Assembly: GCA_000146855.1 (NCBI GenBank)
Contig: GL405246.1
Location: 1,392,340-1,456,339 of the forward strand
Direction of reading: 5' to 3'
Source: [Eubacterium] yurii subsp. margaretiae ATCC 43715
Lineage (GTDB): Bacteria > Bacillota > Clostridia > Peptostreptococcales > Filifactoraceae
DNA: 64,000 nucleotides
Part shown: positions 9,925-18,184 of the stretch, piece by piece
How positions within the stretch are numbered: position 1 is the stretch's first letter
How the letters are laid out: every line of letters starts with the position of its first letter
Program-made: the position numbers and the translations under genes
Notes under the pieces: model-generated
Seen by the model: only the letters and a program-made list of their open reading frames with translations
The model's database searches: none
What the model was told of the DNA's origin: nothing

Positions 9925-10257
9925 ATGGATTGTATATTTTGTAAGATTGTAAACGGAGAAATTCCGAGCAAGATTGTTTATGAAGATGACAATGTATTGG
10001 CTTTTAACGATATTGACCCACAGGCTCCTGTTCATATTGTTGTAATTCCGAAAAAGCACTTTGCAAATATATTGGAACTAAACGACAGTACTATACTTAA
10101 TGCAATTTTTGACTCTATAAGAAAGATTGCAGACGAACAAAAAATGGAAAAGGGATTTAGAATCGTATGTAATACCGGCAGTGATGGCGGCCAGACTGTA
10201 GACCACCTACATTTTCACATACTCGCAGGTAGAAATCTTCAGTGGCCTCCAGGCTAA
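9925..10257 (+). CDS. HIT-family nucleotide hydrolase/transferase (HinT-like)
   Basis: A 110-residue histidine-triad protein. The catalytic HxHxHxx motif is DHLHFHILAG near the C-terminus (about 92-103). The N-terminus CIFCKIVNGEIPSKIVYEDD is typical, and the two-cysteine CxxC start suggests zinc binding as in many HinT proteins. Members hydrolyse purine nucleoside phosphoramidates such as AMP-lysine. A strong AAAGGAGG precedes the start and a terminator follows directly, so it is monocistronic. Confidence 0.93.
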   Translation: MDCIFCKIVNGEIPSKIVYEDDNVLAFNDIDPQAPVHIVVIPKKHFANILELNDSTILNAIFDSIRKIADEQKMEKGFRIVCNTGSDGGQTVDHLHFHILAGRNLQWPPG

Positions 10258-10291
10258 AAAAATACTCCGTATTTTTATACGGAGCTTTTTT
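10256..10291 (+). terminator. terminator of the HIT gene
   Basis: Stem CTCCGTAT / ATACGGAG with a short T-rich loop, followed by CTTTTTTAT. An A-run on the left side allows weak activity on the other strand too. Confidence 0.85.
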
Positions 10292-10544
10292 ATACTTATC
10301 TATAAAGATTTAATACTAAAAACCTATCAAAAAGCCATGTAATTCTATTACAGCAAGATTATTGATAATCTGCAAAACTAATAATTTGCTAAATTAACAA
10401 TCTTGGCAATATAAATGGTGATTAGTATAAATTTCAAGCAATTATCTATTTAATTTATTGGATAATTTTCATCAATATTTTAAAAAAGTGTATGGCTTAT
10501 TACTTTATTATAGATACGCTGAAAATATTTTATTTATTATTTTA

Positions 10545-10910
10545 TCAAATTTTAGTATCAGTTTGTTCTTGTTGTTCTTGCTGATTATTGCTTACATCTG
10601 TTTGTGTAGACTTTTTCTCAATGTCTTTCACAATCATATCAGACAATCCTAAAGGTGATGACATTGCCATATGTTCTGCCAATCTTTCAAACATAAAGTC
10701 TGTCATTATATCTTTTCCTGGTGCCTTATTTTCCTTATTTTGATTGTCAAACATCAGTTTCTTGCTTTGTTTTAGAAAAATCTTTAGGAATTCAGCTTCC
10801 AAACCTTGAGATGCCTCTTTTAGTTTTTTATTATCTAAATTTTTTATCTTTTCTTTATCTATATTTTGAATAGGCGACATATAAGAATCATATGAAGTAC
10901 TTATATCCAT
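10545..10910 (-). CDS. flagellar rod-binding protein (FlgJ N-terminal domain type)
   Basis: A 121-residue protein matching the rod-binding domain of FlgJ: LKEASQGLEAEFLKIFLKQSKK (about 30-51) followed by the FMFERLAEHMA segment. It would act as a cap or scaffold for rod assembly in the periplasm-equivalent space. The muramidase half of classical FlgJ is missing; a separate glucosaminidase gene lies at 16059-16730 in the same strand series. The tail is Gln-rich. It follows flgG by 13 nt and is the last gene of the flagellar unit flgF-flgG-flgJN. Confidence 0.8.
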   Translation of the reverse strand: MDISTSYDSYMSPIQNIDKEKIKNLDNKKLKEASQGLEAEFLKIFLKQSKKLMFDNQNKENKAPGKDIMTDFMFERLAEHMAMSSPLGLSDMIVKDIEKKSTQTDVSNNQQEQQEQTDTKI

Positions 10911-10923
10911 AATCTACACCTTT

Positions 10924-11736
10924 CTATCTCTTCAATTGATTGATAGTATTAAGCATATCATCAGCTGTTTGAACAGTTTTTGAGTTTATTTCATAAGCTC
11001 TTTGAGCTGTAATCATTCTTACCATTTCATCTACCAACTGAACATTTGACATCTCAAGATAGCCTTGATATATCTTAGATTCCCTTGTTTCATTTTCTTC
11101 CTGTACAGGTTCACCAGAGTTGTCTGTTGGTACATAGAAGTTGCTACCTACAGCTTTTAAGCCTTCAGGATTGACGAAAGTAACTGTCTTTAGCTGTCCA
11201 AGTTCGAGTAATTCACCCTCAGCAGATTTTGCGGTTACAGTTCCATTTTGACTCACTGCAAAGTCCTTACTGTTTTCCGGTATTTGCACATAGCCATCGT
11301 CAGTTGTAAGCACTTTTTCACCTTGTGAAGTGACTAAGGTAAGTTGATTATCCTCAACTGAAAATTTGAAACTTCCATCTCTTGTATATAATCTCTTTGC
11401 TTCTTCTCCAGGAGCATTAGGATCTTCCACCACGAAAAAGGCATTACCTTGTACCATTGCAAGGTCTGTTGGATTGTCTGTCTTGTCCGCACTTCCTGTA
11501 GTATATATCCTTGATGTAGCAACCGGCATTACACCGTGTCCTACTTGAAGATTTACAGGTTGCCCCATTTTAGCTTCGTTACTTACAGGATTTGAATATG
11601 TGTATAACAAATCCTTAAACTCTGTCTTTTGTGCCTTAAATCCTGTTGTATTTACATTTGAAATATTATTTGATATTACATCCACATTCAATTGTTGTGC
11701 TTTCATACCGCTTGCAGCAGTCCACAATGCTCTCAT
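10924..11736 (-). CDS. flgG: flagellar distal rod protein FlgG
   Basis: A 270-residue rod protein exported by the flagellar type III apparatus. The N-terminal rod signature (MRALWTAASGMKAQQLNVDV, then SNNISNVNTTGFK) and the C-terminal coiled segment (NVQLVDEMVRMITAQRAYE...) match FlgG/FlhP. Length is typical. It lies 42 nt downstream of the paralogous flgF and upstream of the rod-binding gene. B. subtilis has the same pair as flhO-flhP next to mbl. Confidence 0.93.
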   Translation of the reverse strand: MRALWTAASGMKAQQLNVDVISNNISNVNTTGFKAQKTEFKDLLYTYSNPVSNEAKMGQPVNLQVGHGVMPVATSRIYTTGSADKTDNPTDLAMVQGNAFFVVEDPNAPGEEAKRLYTRDGSFKFSVEDNQLTLVTSQGEKVLTTDDGYVQIPENSKDFAVSQNGTVTAKSAEGELLELGQLKTVTFVNPEGLKAVGSNFYVPTDNSGEPVQEENETRESKIYQGYLEMSNVQLVDEMVRMITAQRAYEINSKTVQTADDMLNTINQLKR

Positions 11737-11778
11737 TTTTTATCTCCCGATTTATAAATAAATTAAATTTTCATAAAA

Positions 11779-12897
11779 CTATATCTTACCTATTTCATTT
11801 GCAGCCTTTTGCATAATCTGATCATAAGCGTTTATAACTTTTTGATCCGACTCAAATCCTCTGTACATCTGTATCATATCCACCATTTCATCAATGGCGC
11901 TTACATTTGATTTTTCAAGATAGCCTTGCAATACTTTACCACCAAAAGGATGTTCTATTGCTTGGGCATTATTTGTCATCTGCATATAGCTATGACCGTA
12001 TTTTTGCATATCTTCTTTATTGTATATATCTACCAACGCCAGTTTTGCAATCTGCTCTCTTTGTCCGTCACTATTCAACGACACTACACTTCCGTCACTT
12101 TTAAATTCAAGGGAACGTGAATTTGTAGGCACTTTTATTTCACTACCATCCTCAGACAGTACTATATTACCCAAAAAGTCTTTTAACACTCCTGAATTGT
12201 CCAAGGTAAATACTCCAGATCTTGAATATTTTATAGCATCTGTACTATCCAATCTCACCTTGAAAAATCCATTCCCTTCAAGTGAGATGTGCATTGGATT
12301 TTCTGTTCTTTCCTGAGCTCCCTGGTTGAAATTAATCATCACTCTATCAATCAAATTACCGGAGTTTATTGTTCCTATCGACTTTCTTGCCTCAGGTACT
12401 ATCAATTTTGCAACCTGTCTGCCACCTGATACAATATTGCCGTTGTTATCTACAGTTATTTCGCCTTCTGGAACATTTATCCTATTTGAGTTCTCATCTA
12501 ACAAATATGCTCCAAATTTTGTTATATCGTTAGAATTATATTCGTTATATACCGTTCTTAAATAGCCTTCATCATCTCTTACGACACTTGCAGACTTATA
12601 ATAGCCCTTGCCATTTTTATCTTCAAGAGTTAAATATCCCCTACTTATTTCAATATCAGTTTTGACAAGTCCATTTTTCAAAGTCTTGTTACTTACCTTG
12701 ACATTATTGGAGTTGGCTCTTAGATAACCTTCAACATTTTCTCTCTTCATCAGCAATTTTTCTGAAAATGCCTCAGTTACGCCAACATCTTTTTTAAATG
12801 CTGTAGTATCCACGTTGGAAATGTTGTTGGATATTATTTCTATTTGGTTTTGCTTTGTCTGCATTGCTGAAGATGCGGTATATATCCCTCTAAACAT
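11779..12897 (-). CDS. flgF: flagellar rod/hook-basal body protein FlgF (FlhO-like)
   Basis: A 372-residue flagellar axial protein, longer than E. coli FlgF (about 250) because of extra central residues. The N-terminus MFRGIYTASSAMQTKQNQIE with SNNISNVDTTAFKK and the C-terminus (NVSAIDEMVDMIQMYRGFE) carry the hook/rod family signatures. It is first in flgF-flgG-flgJN and is separated from upstream mbl by a strong terminator at 12981-13013. A sigma-D-like promoter at 12944-12970 may start the unit. Confidence 0.87.
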   Translation of the reverse strand: MFRGIYTASSAMQTKQNQIEIISNNISNVDTTAFKKDVGVTEAFSEKLLMKRENVEGYLRANSNNVKVSNKTLKNGLVKTDIEISRGYLTLEDKNGKGYYKSASVVRDDEGYLRTVYNEYNSNDITKFGAYLLDENSNRINVPEGEITVDNNGNIVSGGRQVAKLIVPEARKSIGTINSGNLIDRVMINFNQGAQERTENPMHISLEGNGFFKVRLDSTDAIKYSRSGVFTLDNSGVLKDFLGNIVLSEDGSEIKVPTNSRSLEFKSDGSVVSLNSDGQREQIAKLALVDIYNKEDMQKYGHSYMQMTNNAQAIEHPFGGKVLQGYLEKSNVSAIDEMVDMIQMYRGFESDQKVINAYDQIMQKAANEIGKI

Positions 12898-12943
12898 AAT
12901 AACTCCTAAACATCAATGACTTCTAAACATAATTTTACATAAT

Positions 12944-12970
12944 ATATCGTCATTATATTGTAAAAATTAA
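12944..12970 (-). promoter_or_regulatory. candidate sigma-D (sigma-28) promoter of flgF-flgG-flgJN
   Basis: On the minus strand TTAA, 15 nt, GACGATAT, against the consensus TAAA-N15-GCCGATAT (3/4 and 6/8 matches). It lies directly after the mbl terminator and about 45 nt upstream of flgF, where a flagellar promoter is needed. Confidence 0.45.
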
Positions 12971-12980
12971 TACTATAATA

Positions 12981-13013
12981 AAAAATTAGGTATTTTTTTA
13001 CAAAAATACCTAA
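12981..13013 (-). terminator. terminator of mbl
   Basis: A perfect 12-bp stem TTAGGTATTTTT / AAAAATACCTAA with a 4-nt loop and a T-run on the minus strand, 10 nt after the mbl stop. It separates the cell-shape gene from the flagellar genes. Confidence 0.85.
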
Positions 13014-13022
13014 TAAATATTA

Positions 13023-14045
13023 CTACCTTCTTCTAGAATTTGAAGTTTTTCCTAATTGTTTCAATGATTTTAAAGCCTCTCCTGTGCCCTTTGCAACACA
13101 AGAGATAGCATCCTCTGCTATATCTACTTTAATTCCTGTTCTTGCTTCTATCAGTTTGTCAAGTCCCCATAAGAGCGAACCGCCACCTGTCATAAGTATA
13201 CCCTTGTCAGAAATATCAGCAGAAAGTTCAGGAGGAGTCCTTTCCAATACCGAATGGACAGCATCTGCAATTTGTATAACAGAATCCCTAAGAGCATCAA
13301 AAGACTCTTTAGAAGAAACTTTTACTGTTTCAGGAAGACCTGATAGTTGGTTTCTTCCTCTAACTTCCATGTATATTTCTTTACCTCTTGTAAATGCAGA
13401 ACCTACAGTCATCTTTATCTCTTCTGCTGTTCTTTCACCTATAAGAAGGTTATGTTGTTTTCTCATAAATTTAATTATTGCTTCATCAAACTTATCTCCA
13501 GCCATTTTTATAGATGTACTTTCTACTATTCCACCTAGAGAGATAACTGCAACATCAGTAGTACCACCACCGATATCAACTATCATATTACCGCTTGGCT
13601 GAGAAATATCTATGCCTGCACCAATTGCAGCAGCAATAGGTTCTTCAATAAGAAATACATCCCTTGCTCCTGCTTCCATTGTAGCATCAATTACCGCTCT
13701 TTTTTCAACTTCAGTTACACCAGAAGGTATACAAACTATTATCTGAGGCTTGAAGAACTTGAATAATCCGACTCCTCCAGTAACCTTATGAATGAAATTT
13801 TTGAGCATCTTTTCTGTAGTATCATAGTCAGATATAACACCATCTTTAAGAGGTCTTATTGCAACAATATGAGCCGGAGTTCTACCTAGCATCCTTTGTG
13901 CCTCTTCTCCAACTTCCAATACTTTTCCTGTGTTAGTATCCATAGCCACTACAGATGGCTCTTGCAAAACTATACCCTTACCCTTAACATAAACTAATAC
14001 TGAAGCTGTTCCTAAATCTATACCAATATCCGGTGAAAAAGCCAT
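13023..14045 (-). CDS. mbl: MreB/Mbl rod-shape actin homologue
   Basis: A 340-residue bacterial actin that moves with the elongasome along the inner membrane face. The phosphate-1 loop DIGIDLGTASVLVYVKGKG is at the N-terminus, phosphate-2 DIGGGTTDVAVISLGG at about 158-173 and the adenosine motif MTGGGSLLWGLD at about 285. I prefer Mbl over MreB because in B. subtilis mbl lies in murAA-(spoIID-spoIIQ-usd-spoIIID)-mbl-flhO-flhP; here murA precedes it and flgF-flgG follow, without the sporulation genes. A terminator follows the gene. Confidence 0.92.
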   Translation of the reverse strand: MAFSPDIGIDLGTASVLVYVKGKGIVLQEPSVVAMDTNTGKVLEVGEEAQRMLGRTPAHIVAIRPLKDGVISDYDTTEKMLKNFIHKVTGGVGLFKFFKPQIIVCIPSGVTEVEKRAVIDATMEAGARDVFLIEEPIAAAIGAGIDISQPSGNMIVDIGGGTTDVAVISLGGIVESTSIKMAGDKFDEAIIKFMRKQHNLLIGERTAEEIKMTVGSAFTRGKEIYMEVRGRNQLSGLPETVKVSSKESFDALRDSVIQIADAVHSVLERTPPELSADISDKGILMTGGGSLLWGLDKLIEARTGIKVDIAEDAISCVAKGTGEALKSLKQLGKTSNSRRR

Positions 14046-14108
14046 AATAAATCTCCTTAATATTTATAATTTTCTCAAATATTCTAAACTACCAAACTTA
14101 AATCTGTA

Positions 14109-15371
14109 TTAATCTTCAACTCTTGTAATCTTGCCTCCAAGAGCTCTTATCTTATTTTCAATATCAACATATCCTCTATCTATATGATGTATATCAGTAA
14201 TTTCAGTTTTTCCATTAGCAATAAGTCCCGCCAAGATAAGTGACGCACCTGCTCTCAAGTCAGTTGCCTTAACTGATGTGCCTTGTAACTCCTTAACTCC
14301 GGTTACAAGCGCTGACTTTCCTTCTATTTTTATGTCCGCCCCCATCCTCTTTAACTCATTTACATTCATAAATCTGTTTTCAAATACAGTTTCTGTAACT
14401 AGAGAACTGGCATCACCAACGGAAAGCAAAGTCATAAAAAGTGACTGCATATCTGTAGGGAATCCAGGATGTGGCATCGTCTTAATATCAGTAGCCCTTA
14501 TTATATCAGGTCCGATAACTCTAAGAAAATCTCCCTCTTCACTAATCTTACATCCAACTTCAATCAGCTTTGCAATTACAGGACGCAAGTGATCATTTAT
14601 AACATTTCTTACATATATATCCCCTCTAGTCACAGCAGCTGCGACCATATATGTTCCTGCTTCTATCCTATCAGGTATCACAGTATGTTCAACTTCGTTT
14701 AATTTCTTTACACCCGTTATTCTTATAGTATTGGTACCTGCACCTCTTACCTTACCACCCATTTCATTGATAAAATTTGCCAAATCAACTATTTCAGGCT
14801 CTTCAGCGGCATTTTCAATAACTGTAACTCCATCAGCCAAAGATGCAGCCATTATTATATTTTCAGTTGCACCAACAGAAGGGAAGTCCAGATAAATATG
14901 GTTAGCTATGAGATCAGTAGTATAGGCATCAATACATCCATGCTCTATCTCAACCTTAGTATTTAACATTTTAAAACCCTTTAAATGCAAATCTATAGGT
15001 CTAGTTCCTATAGGACATCCTCCAGGCATAGATACTGTTGCTCTCTTAAACCTCGCAATCAGAGGTCCAAGCACCAAAAATGATGCCCTCATCTTACCCA
15101 CCAATTCATAAGGAGCCTCATTTTTTGTAATATTCTTAGCATCTATAGTAAGTGTATCATTTTCAAATTCAACTATGGCACCTAGGTATCTAAGCAAATC
15201 ACACATTACGTTCACATCACTCAGATTAGGCACACCCTTTATAACACTCTTTCCTTCTACTAACAAAGTTGCAGCAATTATCGGTAGTACCGCATTTTTT
15301 GCACCGCTGACTGTTACTTCACCAACTAATCTATCACTTTTACTAACTATTAAACGTGCCAATATCGACAT
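14109..15371 (-). CDS. murA: UDP-N-acetylglucosamine 1-carboxyvinyltransferase MurA
   Basis: A 420-residue enzyme that adds enolpyruvate from PEP to UDP-GlcNAc, the first committed step of peptidoglycan synthesis. The N-terminal VSGAKNAVLPI and RMRASFLVLGPL are typical. The loop GGCPIGTRPIDLH (about 115) keeps the catalytic cysteine that fosfomycin modifies, so no intrinsic fosfomycin resistance by Cys-to-Asp is expected. AAAGGA abuts the ATG at 15371; a TTG three codons later (15362, MARLIVSK...) is better spaced and may be the true start. The gene is 9 nt from the upstream membrane-protein gene. Confidence 0.95.
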   Translation of the reverse strand: MSILARLIVSKSDRLVGEVTVSGAKNAVLPIIAATLLVEGKSVIKGVPNLSDVNVMCDLLRYLGAIVEFENDTLTIDAKNITKNEAPYELVGKMRASFLVLGPLIARFKRATVSMPGGCPIGTRPIDLHLKGFKMLNTKVEIEHGCIDAYTTDLIANHIYLDFPSVGATENIIMAASLADGVTVIENAAEEPEIVDLANFINEMGGKVRGAGTNTIRITGVKKLNEVEHTVIPDRIEAGTYMVAAAVTRGDIYVRNVINDHLRPVIAKLIEVGCKISEEGDFLRVIGPDIIRATDIKTMPHPGFPTDMQSLFMTLLSVGDASSLVTETVFENRFMNVNELKRMGADIKIEGKSALVTGVKELQGTSVKATDLRAGASLILAGLIANGKTEITDIHHIDRGYVDIENKIRALGGKITRVED

Positions 15372-15380
15372 TCCTTTCGA

Positions 15381-16031
15381 TTATTCGTTTTCTATGTTGA
15401 ATATGACATTGTCATCCCTTACAAAAAAACTCAGCGACTTTCCCTCATAAAGCAAAATAATATTATTCTTATCGTAAACTATATCATAATTTTTATTAAC
15501 AATACCCATTTTTAAAAGCAGATTGAAAGACTCTTCGTAAGTGATGTCAACTGTTAACGATGTAGCCAAAATCATATTTTCTATAAAAGACTTGTCAAAA
15601 GTTTCACTCTTATTATATCTTCCTAAGACTCCCACTCTCTTAATATTAGATTTGAATATACCTTGCTCATAAGTTGCTATCAAATTTTTAGTTTCATCTG
15701 AACTTTTTTGGACATAGGAATACTCAGTCTTGCTTTTCAACAATCTGTCAATTTCTTTGTCATATTCAAACTTATCTTTATTTTTCTCTACAAAAACTTC
15801 ATATTTTTCTTTGAATTGGCTGTTATTAAAAGAAAAAACTTTGCTGTCTTTAAAAGAATAAATATAGCAAAAAGCCCAAAAAATCAGTATACCGAATATA
15901 ATCATCTTATTACGTCTAAGATTTTTGGTATTTACGGTAGAAACCTTGCCTTCAACAATATCTGCCGCTCTCTTCATCCTGTTTACTCTGTTTTCTTTTA
16001 TTCTTTCACTGCGAGTTCTTCTGTTCACCAT
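15381..16031 (-). CDS. unknown single-pass membrane protein
   Basis: I do not recognise this 216-residue protein. Residues 1-42 are strongly basic (RRTRSERIKENRVNRMKR), followed by one transmembrane segment (about 43-60, MIIFGILIFWAFCYIY) and a mostly charged 155-residue extracytoplasmic domain. That is type II membrane topology. In B. subtilis the position downstream of murA holds SpoIID and SpoIIQ, but no SpoIID or LytM-peptidase motif is present here. It lies between the glucosaminidase gene (27 nt) and murA (9 nt), so a cell-envelope role is inferred from context only. Confidence 0.6.
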   Translation of the reverse strand: MVNRRTRSERIKENRVNRMKRAADIVEGKVSTVNTKNLRRNKMIIFGILIFWAFCYIYSFKDSKVFSFNNSQFKEKYEVFVEKNKDKFEYDKEIDRLLKSKTEYSYVQKSSDETKNLIATYEQGIFKSNIKRVGVLGRYNKSETFDKSFIENMILATSLTVDITYEESFNLLLKMGIVNKNYDIVYDKNNIILLYEGKSLSFFVRDDNVIFNIENE

Positions 16032-16058
16032 ATCCTCATATTATATATTTGTTCTATT

Positions 16059-16730
16059 TTATAAATTCATTATCTCTGATGAAATTTTCTTAATTTTAGA
16101 TGCCCAAGCCTTGTCTGTAGAATAATTCTTATTGACCGAATCTATGGAATATCCTTCAAAATAAGATCCACCCTGTCTTAAATAATTGTTTGACAGGTGT
16201 CTTGCAACATCATAAATACTATCTTTTTTAGATGTGTATGACTTTGCAGACGCATACGGACTCGAATCGTATGCTCCAAATCCAAAAAGATTATTCTTTT
16301 CTTGAGCTATTTTACTCCTTCCAAAATTTGATTCCAACTTTGCCATAGCCATCAATACCACAGCATTTACCCCATACAAATCTTCCGCTCTCTTAAAATC
16401 TTCTCCAAGCCCTTCCAAAGGAGTATTTTTCAGCTTATTATCAAGATAAGAAGCCGAATAGTTAGTTTTTTTTCTTATATCATTAGTATCTATCAATCCG
16501 TTTACTACAACAGATGAAATATCTTTTACAAGTAGTTTTGAAAAGTTATCAAGTTCTGAAGACTCATCCATATCAAATATCAAAGTATCATCTTGATTTA
16601 TCTTCAAATCTTGCTTTTTTGTAACCCCCAATTTGTCTTTTAATATCGAATCAAATCTGTTTGTTGTATTATAGTAATTCTGTGATGGTCCTGTATAATT
16701 TTTAATATAAGAATTTATTTTTATTTCCAT
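16059..16730 (-). CDS. glucosaminidase-domain protein (FlgJ muramidase-like)
   Basis: A 223-residue protein. The C-terminal half (about 110-220) is a mannosyl-glycoprotein endo-beta-N-acetylglucosaminidase/lysozyme-like domain: VLMAMAKLESNFGRSKIAQEKNNLFGFGAYD, with the likely catalytic Glu in KLESN, then the segment KKDSIYDVARHLSNNYLR. No signal peptide or membrane segment is present. A wall hydrolase without a Sec signal next to flagellar rod genes suggests export by the flagellar apparatus, like the muramidase half of FlgJ. The first 110 residues are unassigned. GAGGG precedes the ATG. Confidence 0.75.
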   Translation of the reverse strand: MEIKINSYIKNYTGPSQNYYNTTNRFDSILKDKLGVTKKQDLKINQDDTLIFDMDESSELDNFSKLLVKDISSVVVNGLIDTNDIRKKTNYSASYLDNKLKNTPLEGLGEDFKRAEDLYGVNAVVLMAMAKLESNFGRSKIAQEKNNLFGFGAYDSSPYASAKSYTSKKDSIYDVARHLSNNYLRQGGSYFEGYSIDSVNKNYSTDKAWASKIKKISSEIMNL

Positions 16731-16973
16731 AATCCCTCAAGTTTTCAAACTTAATAAAAATTATAACTATTATATATTCCTAATTTCTGTCTACGTCCGT
16801 GTCATATCATCGTTGTAATGTACTTTTATATTACTAAATTACAAGTTTTAACTTTTTAAATAAATAACTTATAAAGTTTTTTCGAAATATATTATAGTCT
16901 GTAAGCATTGTTTTGTCAATAATTTCAAAAATAAAATTATATTTGTTATATTATATGTCGGTCATTTGCCAAA

Positions 16974-16995
16974 AAATAAGAGAGGTTTCCCTCTC
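16974..16995 (-). terminator. terminator of the rimM-trmD-recG operon
   Basis: On the minus strand GAGAGG-GAAA-CCTCTC (16995-16980), a 6-bp stem with a GNRA loop, followed by TTATTTTTT. It lies 14 nt beyond the stop of the PAS-like gene. Confidence 0.8.
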
Positions 16996-17009
16996 ACTTA
17001 GCAAAAAAA

Positions 17010-17801
17010 TTATTTTTCACTGTATTTTGTTTTATGGTTCAAATTTTTAATCATATCCTTTTGAAAATCAATCAGTTTTTTTCTCCTGATTAACTCATTT
17101 TCAAGTTGCTCTACCTTATATTTCAACAAAGTAACTTCTTCAAACTTGTTATATGCCTTATTAGAATAAGGATAGACGTTAATTATTGTATATCCGTATT
17201 GAGATTTTGTAACTACAGCCAACTTATCATCATACTCTATACATAAATCGTTAAATATATCCAAAAAGTCACTTTTTTCTATTATCTTTTCCAAAAACTC
17301 ATCACCGAAGATATCGTTAATTGCCTTTAGATATGGATTTTCAATGTGAAAAAGTTCATAAACATTGTCTGAGTAATATTTTATATTCCATGTATCATCA
17401 ACCATAAAAGTGGAATAAGGTTTAAGTTTATTTTTATTGAAGTTTACAAACTTCACATCATCCTCTTCTTCTGTTACTACATTTTCAACATGCTTAAGCA
17501 TATTCATCAGTCTATCGTAGTTGAGTTTTGTACCAGTAATCATAACATAATTATCTTTTGTGTTTATCTCAAATTTTATTACTCCGTCAAAGTCTGGAGA
17601 TTTAACGTAAGCTCTTCTTGTTCCTTCATTGCAGTCATAACTTAATACATTTTTTTCAAAATCTTCATACAAAAATACACTCTTAAAGTATTTATTAAAT
17701 TTTTTATTTTTATGAATCAAATTACCCTTATCGTCAAATATACCAATCATATAGTAATTCTCATCAATTAGTTCCAAAAATTTACTTTCAATCATATACA
17801 A
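17010..17801 (-). CDS. unknown protein with two PAS-like segments and a C-terminal coiled coil
   Basis: A 263-residue soluble protein not assigned to a known family. Residues about 8-100 (MIGIFDDKGNLIHKNKKFNKYF...) and about 128-215 (FMVDDTWNIKYYSDNVYELF...) each look like a PAS sensor domain, with the short D-x-x-x-N-I/L-x-Y strand start. Residues about 220-260 are heptad-like and basic. There is no kinase, GGDEF or HTH output, so it may act by binding a partner. It is the last gene of a long operon, 95 nt after chorismate mutase, and ends at a GNRA-loop terminator. The PAS call is from pattern only. Confidence 0.55.
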   Translation of the reverse strand: MYMIESKFLELIDENYYMIGIFDDKGNLIHKNKKFNKYFKSVFLYEDFEKNVLSYDCNEGTRRAYVKSPDFDGVIKFEINTKDNYVMITGTKLNYDRLMNMLKHVENVVTEEEDDVKFVNFNKNKLKPYSTFMVDDTWNIKYYSDNVYELFHIENPYLKAINDIFGDEFLEKIIEKSDFLDIFNDLCIEYDDKLAVVTKSQYGYTIINVYPYSNKAYNKFEEVTLLKYKVEQLENELIRRKKLIDFQKDMIKNLNHKTKYSEK

Positions 17802-17896
17802 TCTCCAAAAACAGCCTTTTTATTGCCTAACATCAATTGTATAGCTACCCAATTTTCAAAAGATAATTCAATTAATATTAGTCAAAATTAAAATAA

Positions 17897-18154
17897 TTAG
17901 TATTGAATACTCTTTGATGTAAGAATAATATTTTGAAATACTTTTTCGACTTCTTTTTTATATGTATCTTTTTTTAAAGAGTCTATAGCATTTTTCATCA
18001 CGATTTCATCTCTTTTTAAATCTTGAATAGGCATATTTTTTTCTCTTTTATAATCTCCTATCTTCGTGACAATCTCAAATCTTTTTTCCAAAAACTTAGC
18101 AATTTGCTTATCAACTTCAATTATCTCTTGTCTGTATGCTTCCAACTGTGTCAT
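17897..18154 (-). CDS. chorismate mutase, AroQ type
   Basis: An 85-residue all-helical enzyme converting chorismate to prephenate for Phe and Tyr synthesis. The N-terminal helix LEAYRQEIIEVDKQIAKFLEKRFEIVTKIGDYKREKNMPIQDLKRDE has the expected Arg, Lys and the K-x-x-x-x-x-I-x-D-x-x-R pattern of AroQ proteins. It is a free-standing single domain, not fused to DAHP synthase or prephenate dehydratase. It follows the Ppx/GppA gene by 30 nt in the same operon; no other shikimate gene is adjacent. Confidence 0.88.
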   Translation of the reverse strand: MTQLEAYRQEIIEVDKQIAKFLEKRFEIVTKIGDYKREKNMPIQDLKRDEIVMKNAIDSLKKDTYKKEVEKVFQNIILTSKSIQY

Positions 18155-18184
18155 TCTTATCTCCTTTTTTTTATTTTCATAAAA

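Noticed and set aside
13084..13602. 172-codon plus-strand open frame opposite mbl
   Set aside because: Antisense shadow of the conserved mbl gene with no initiation signal; composition mirrors mbl codons.
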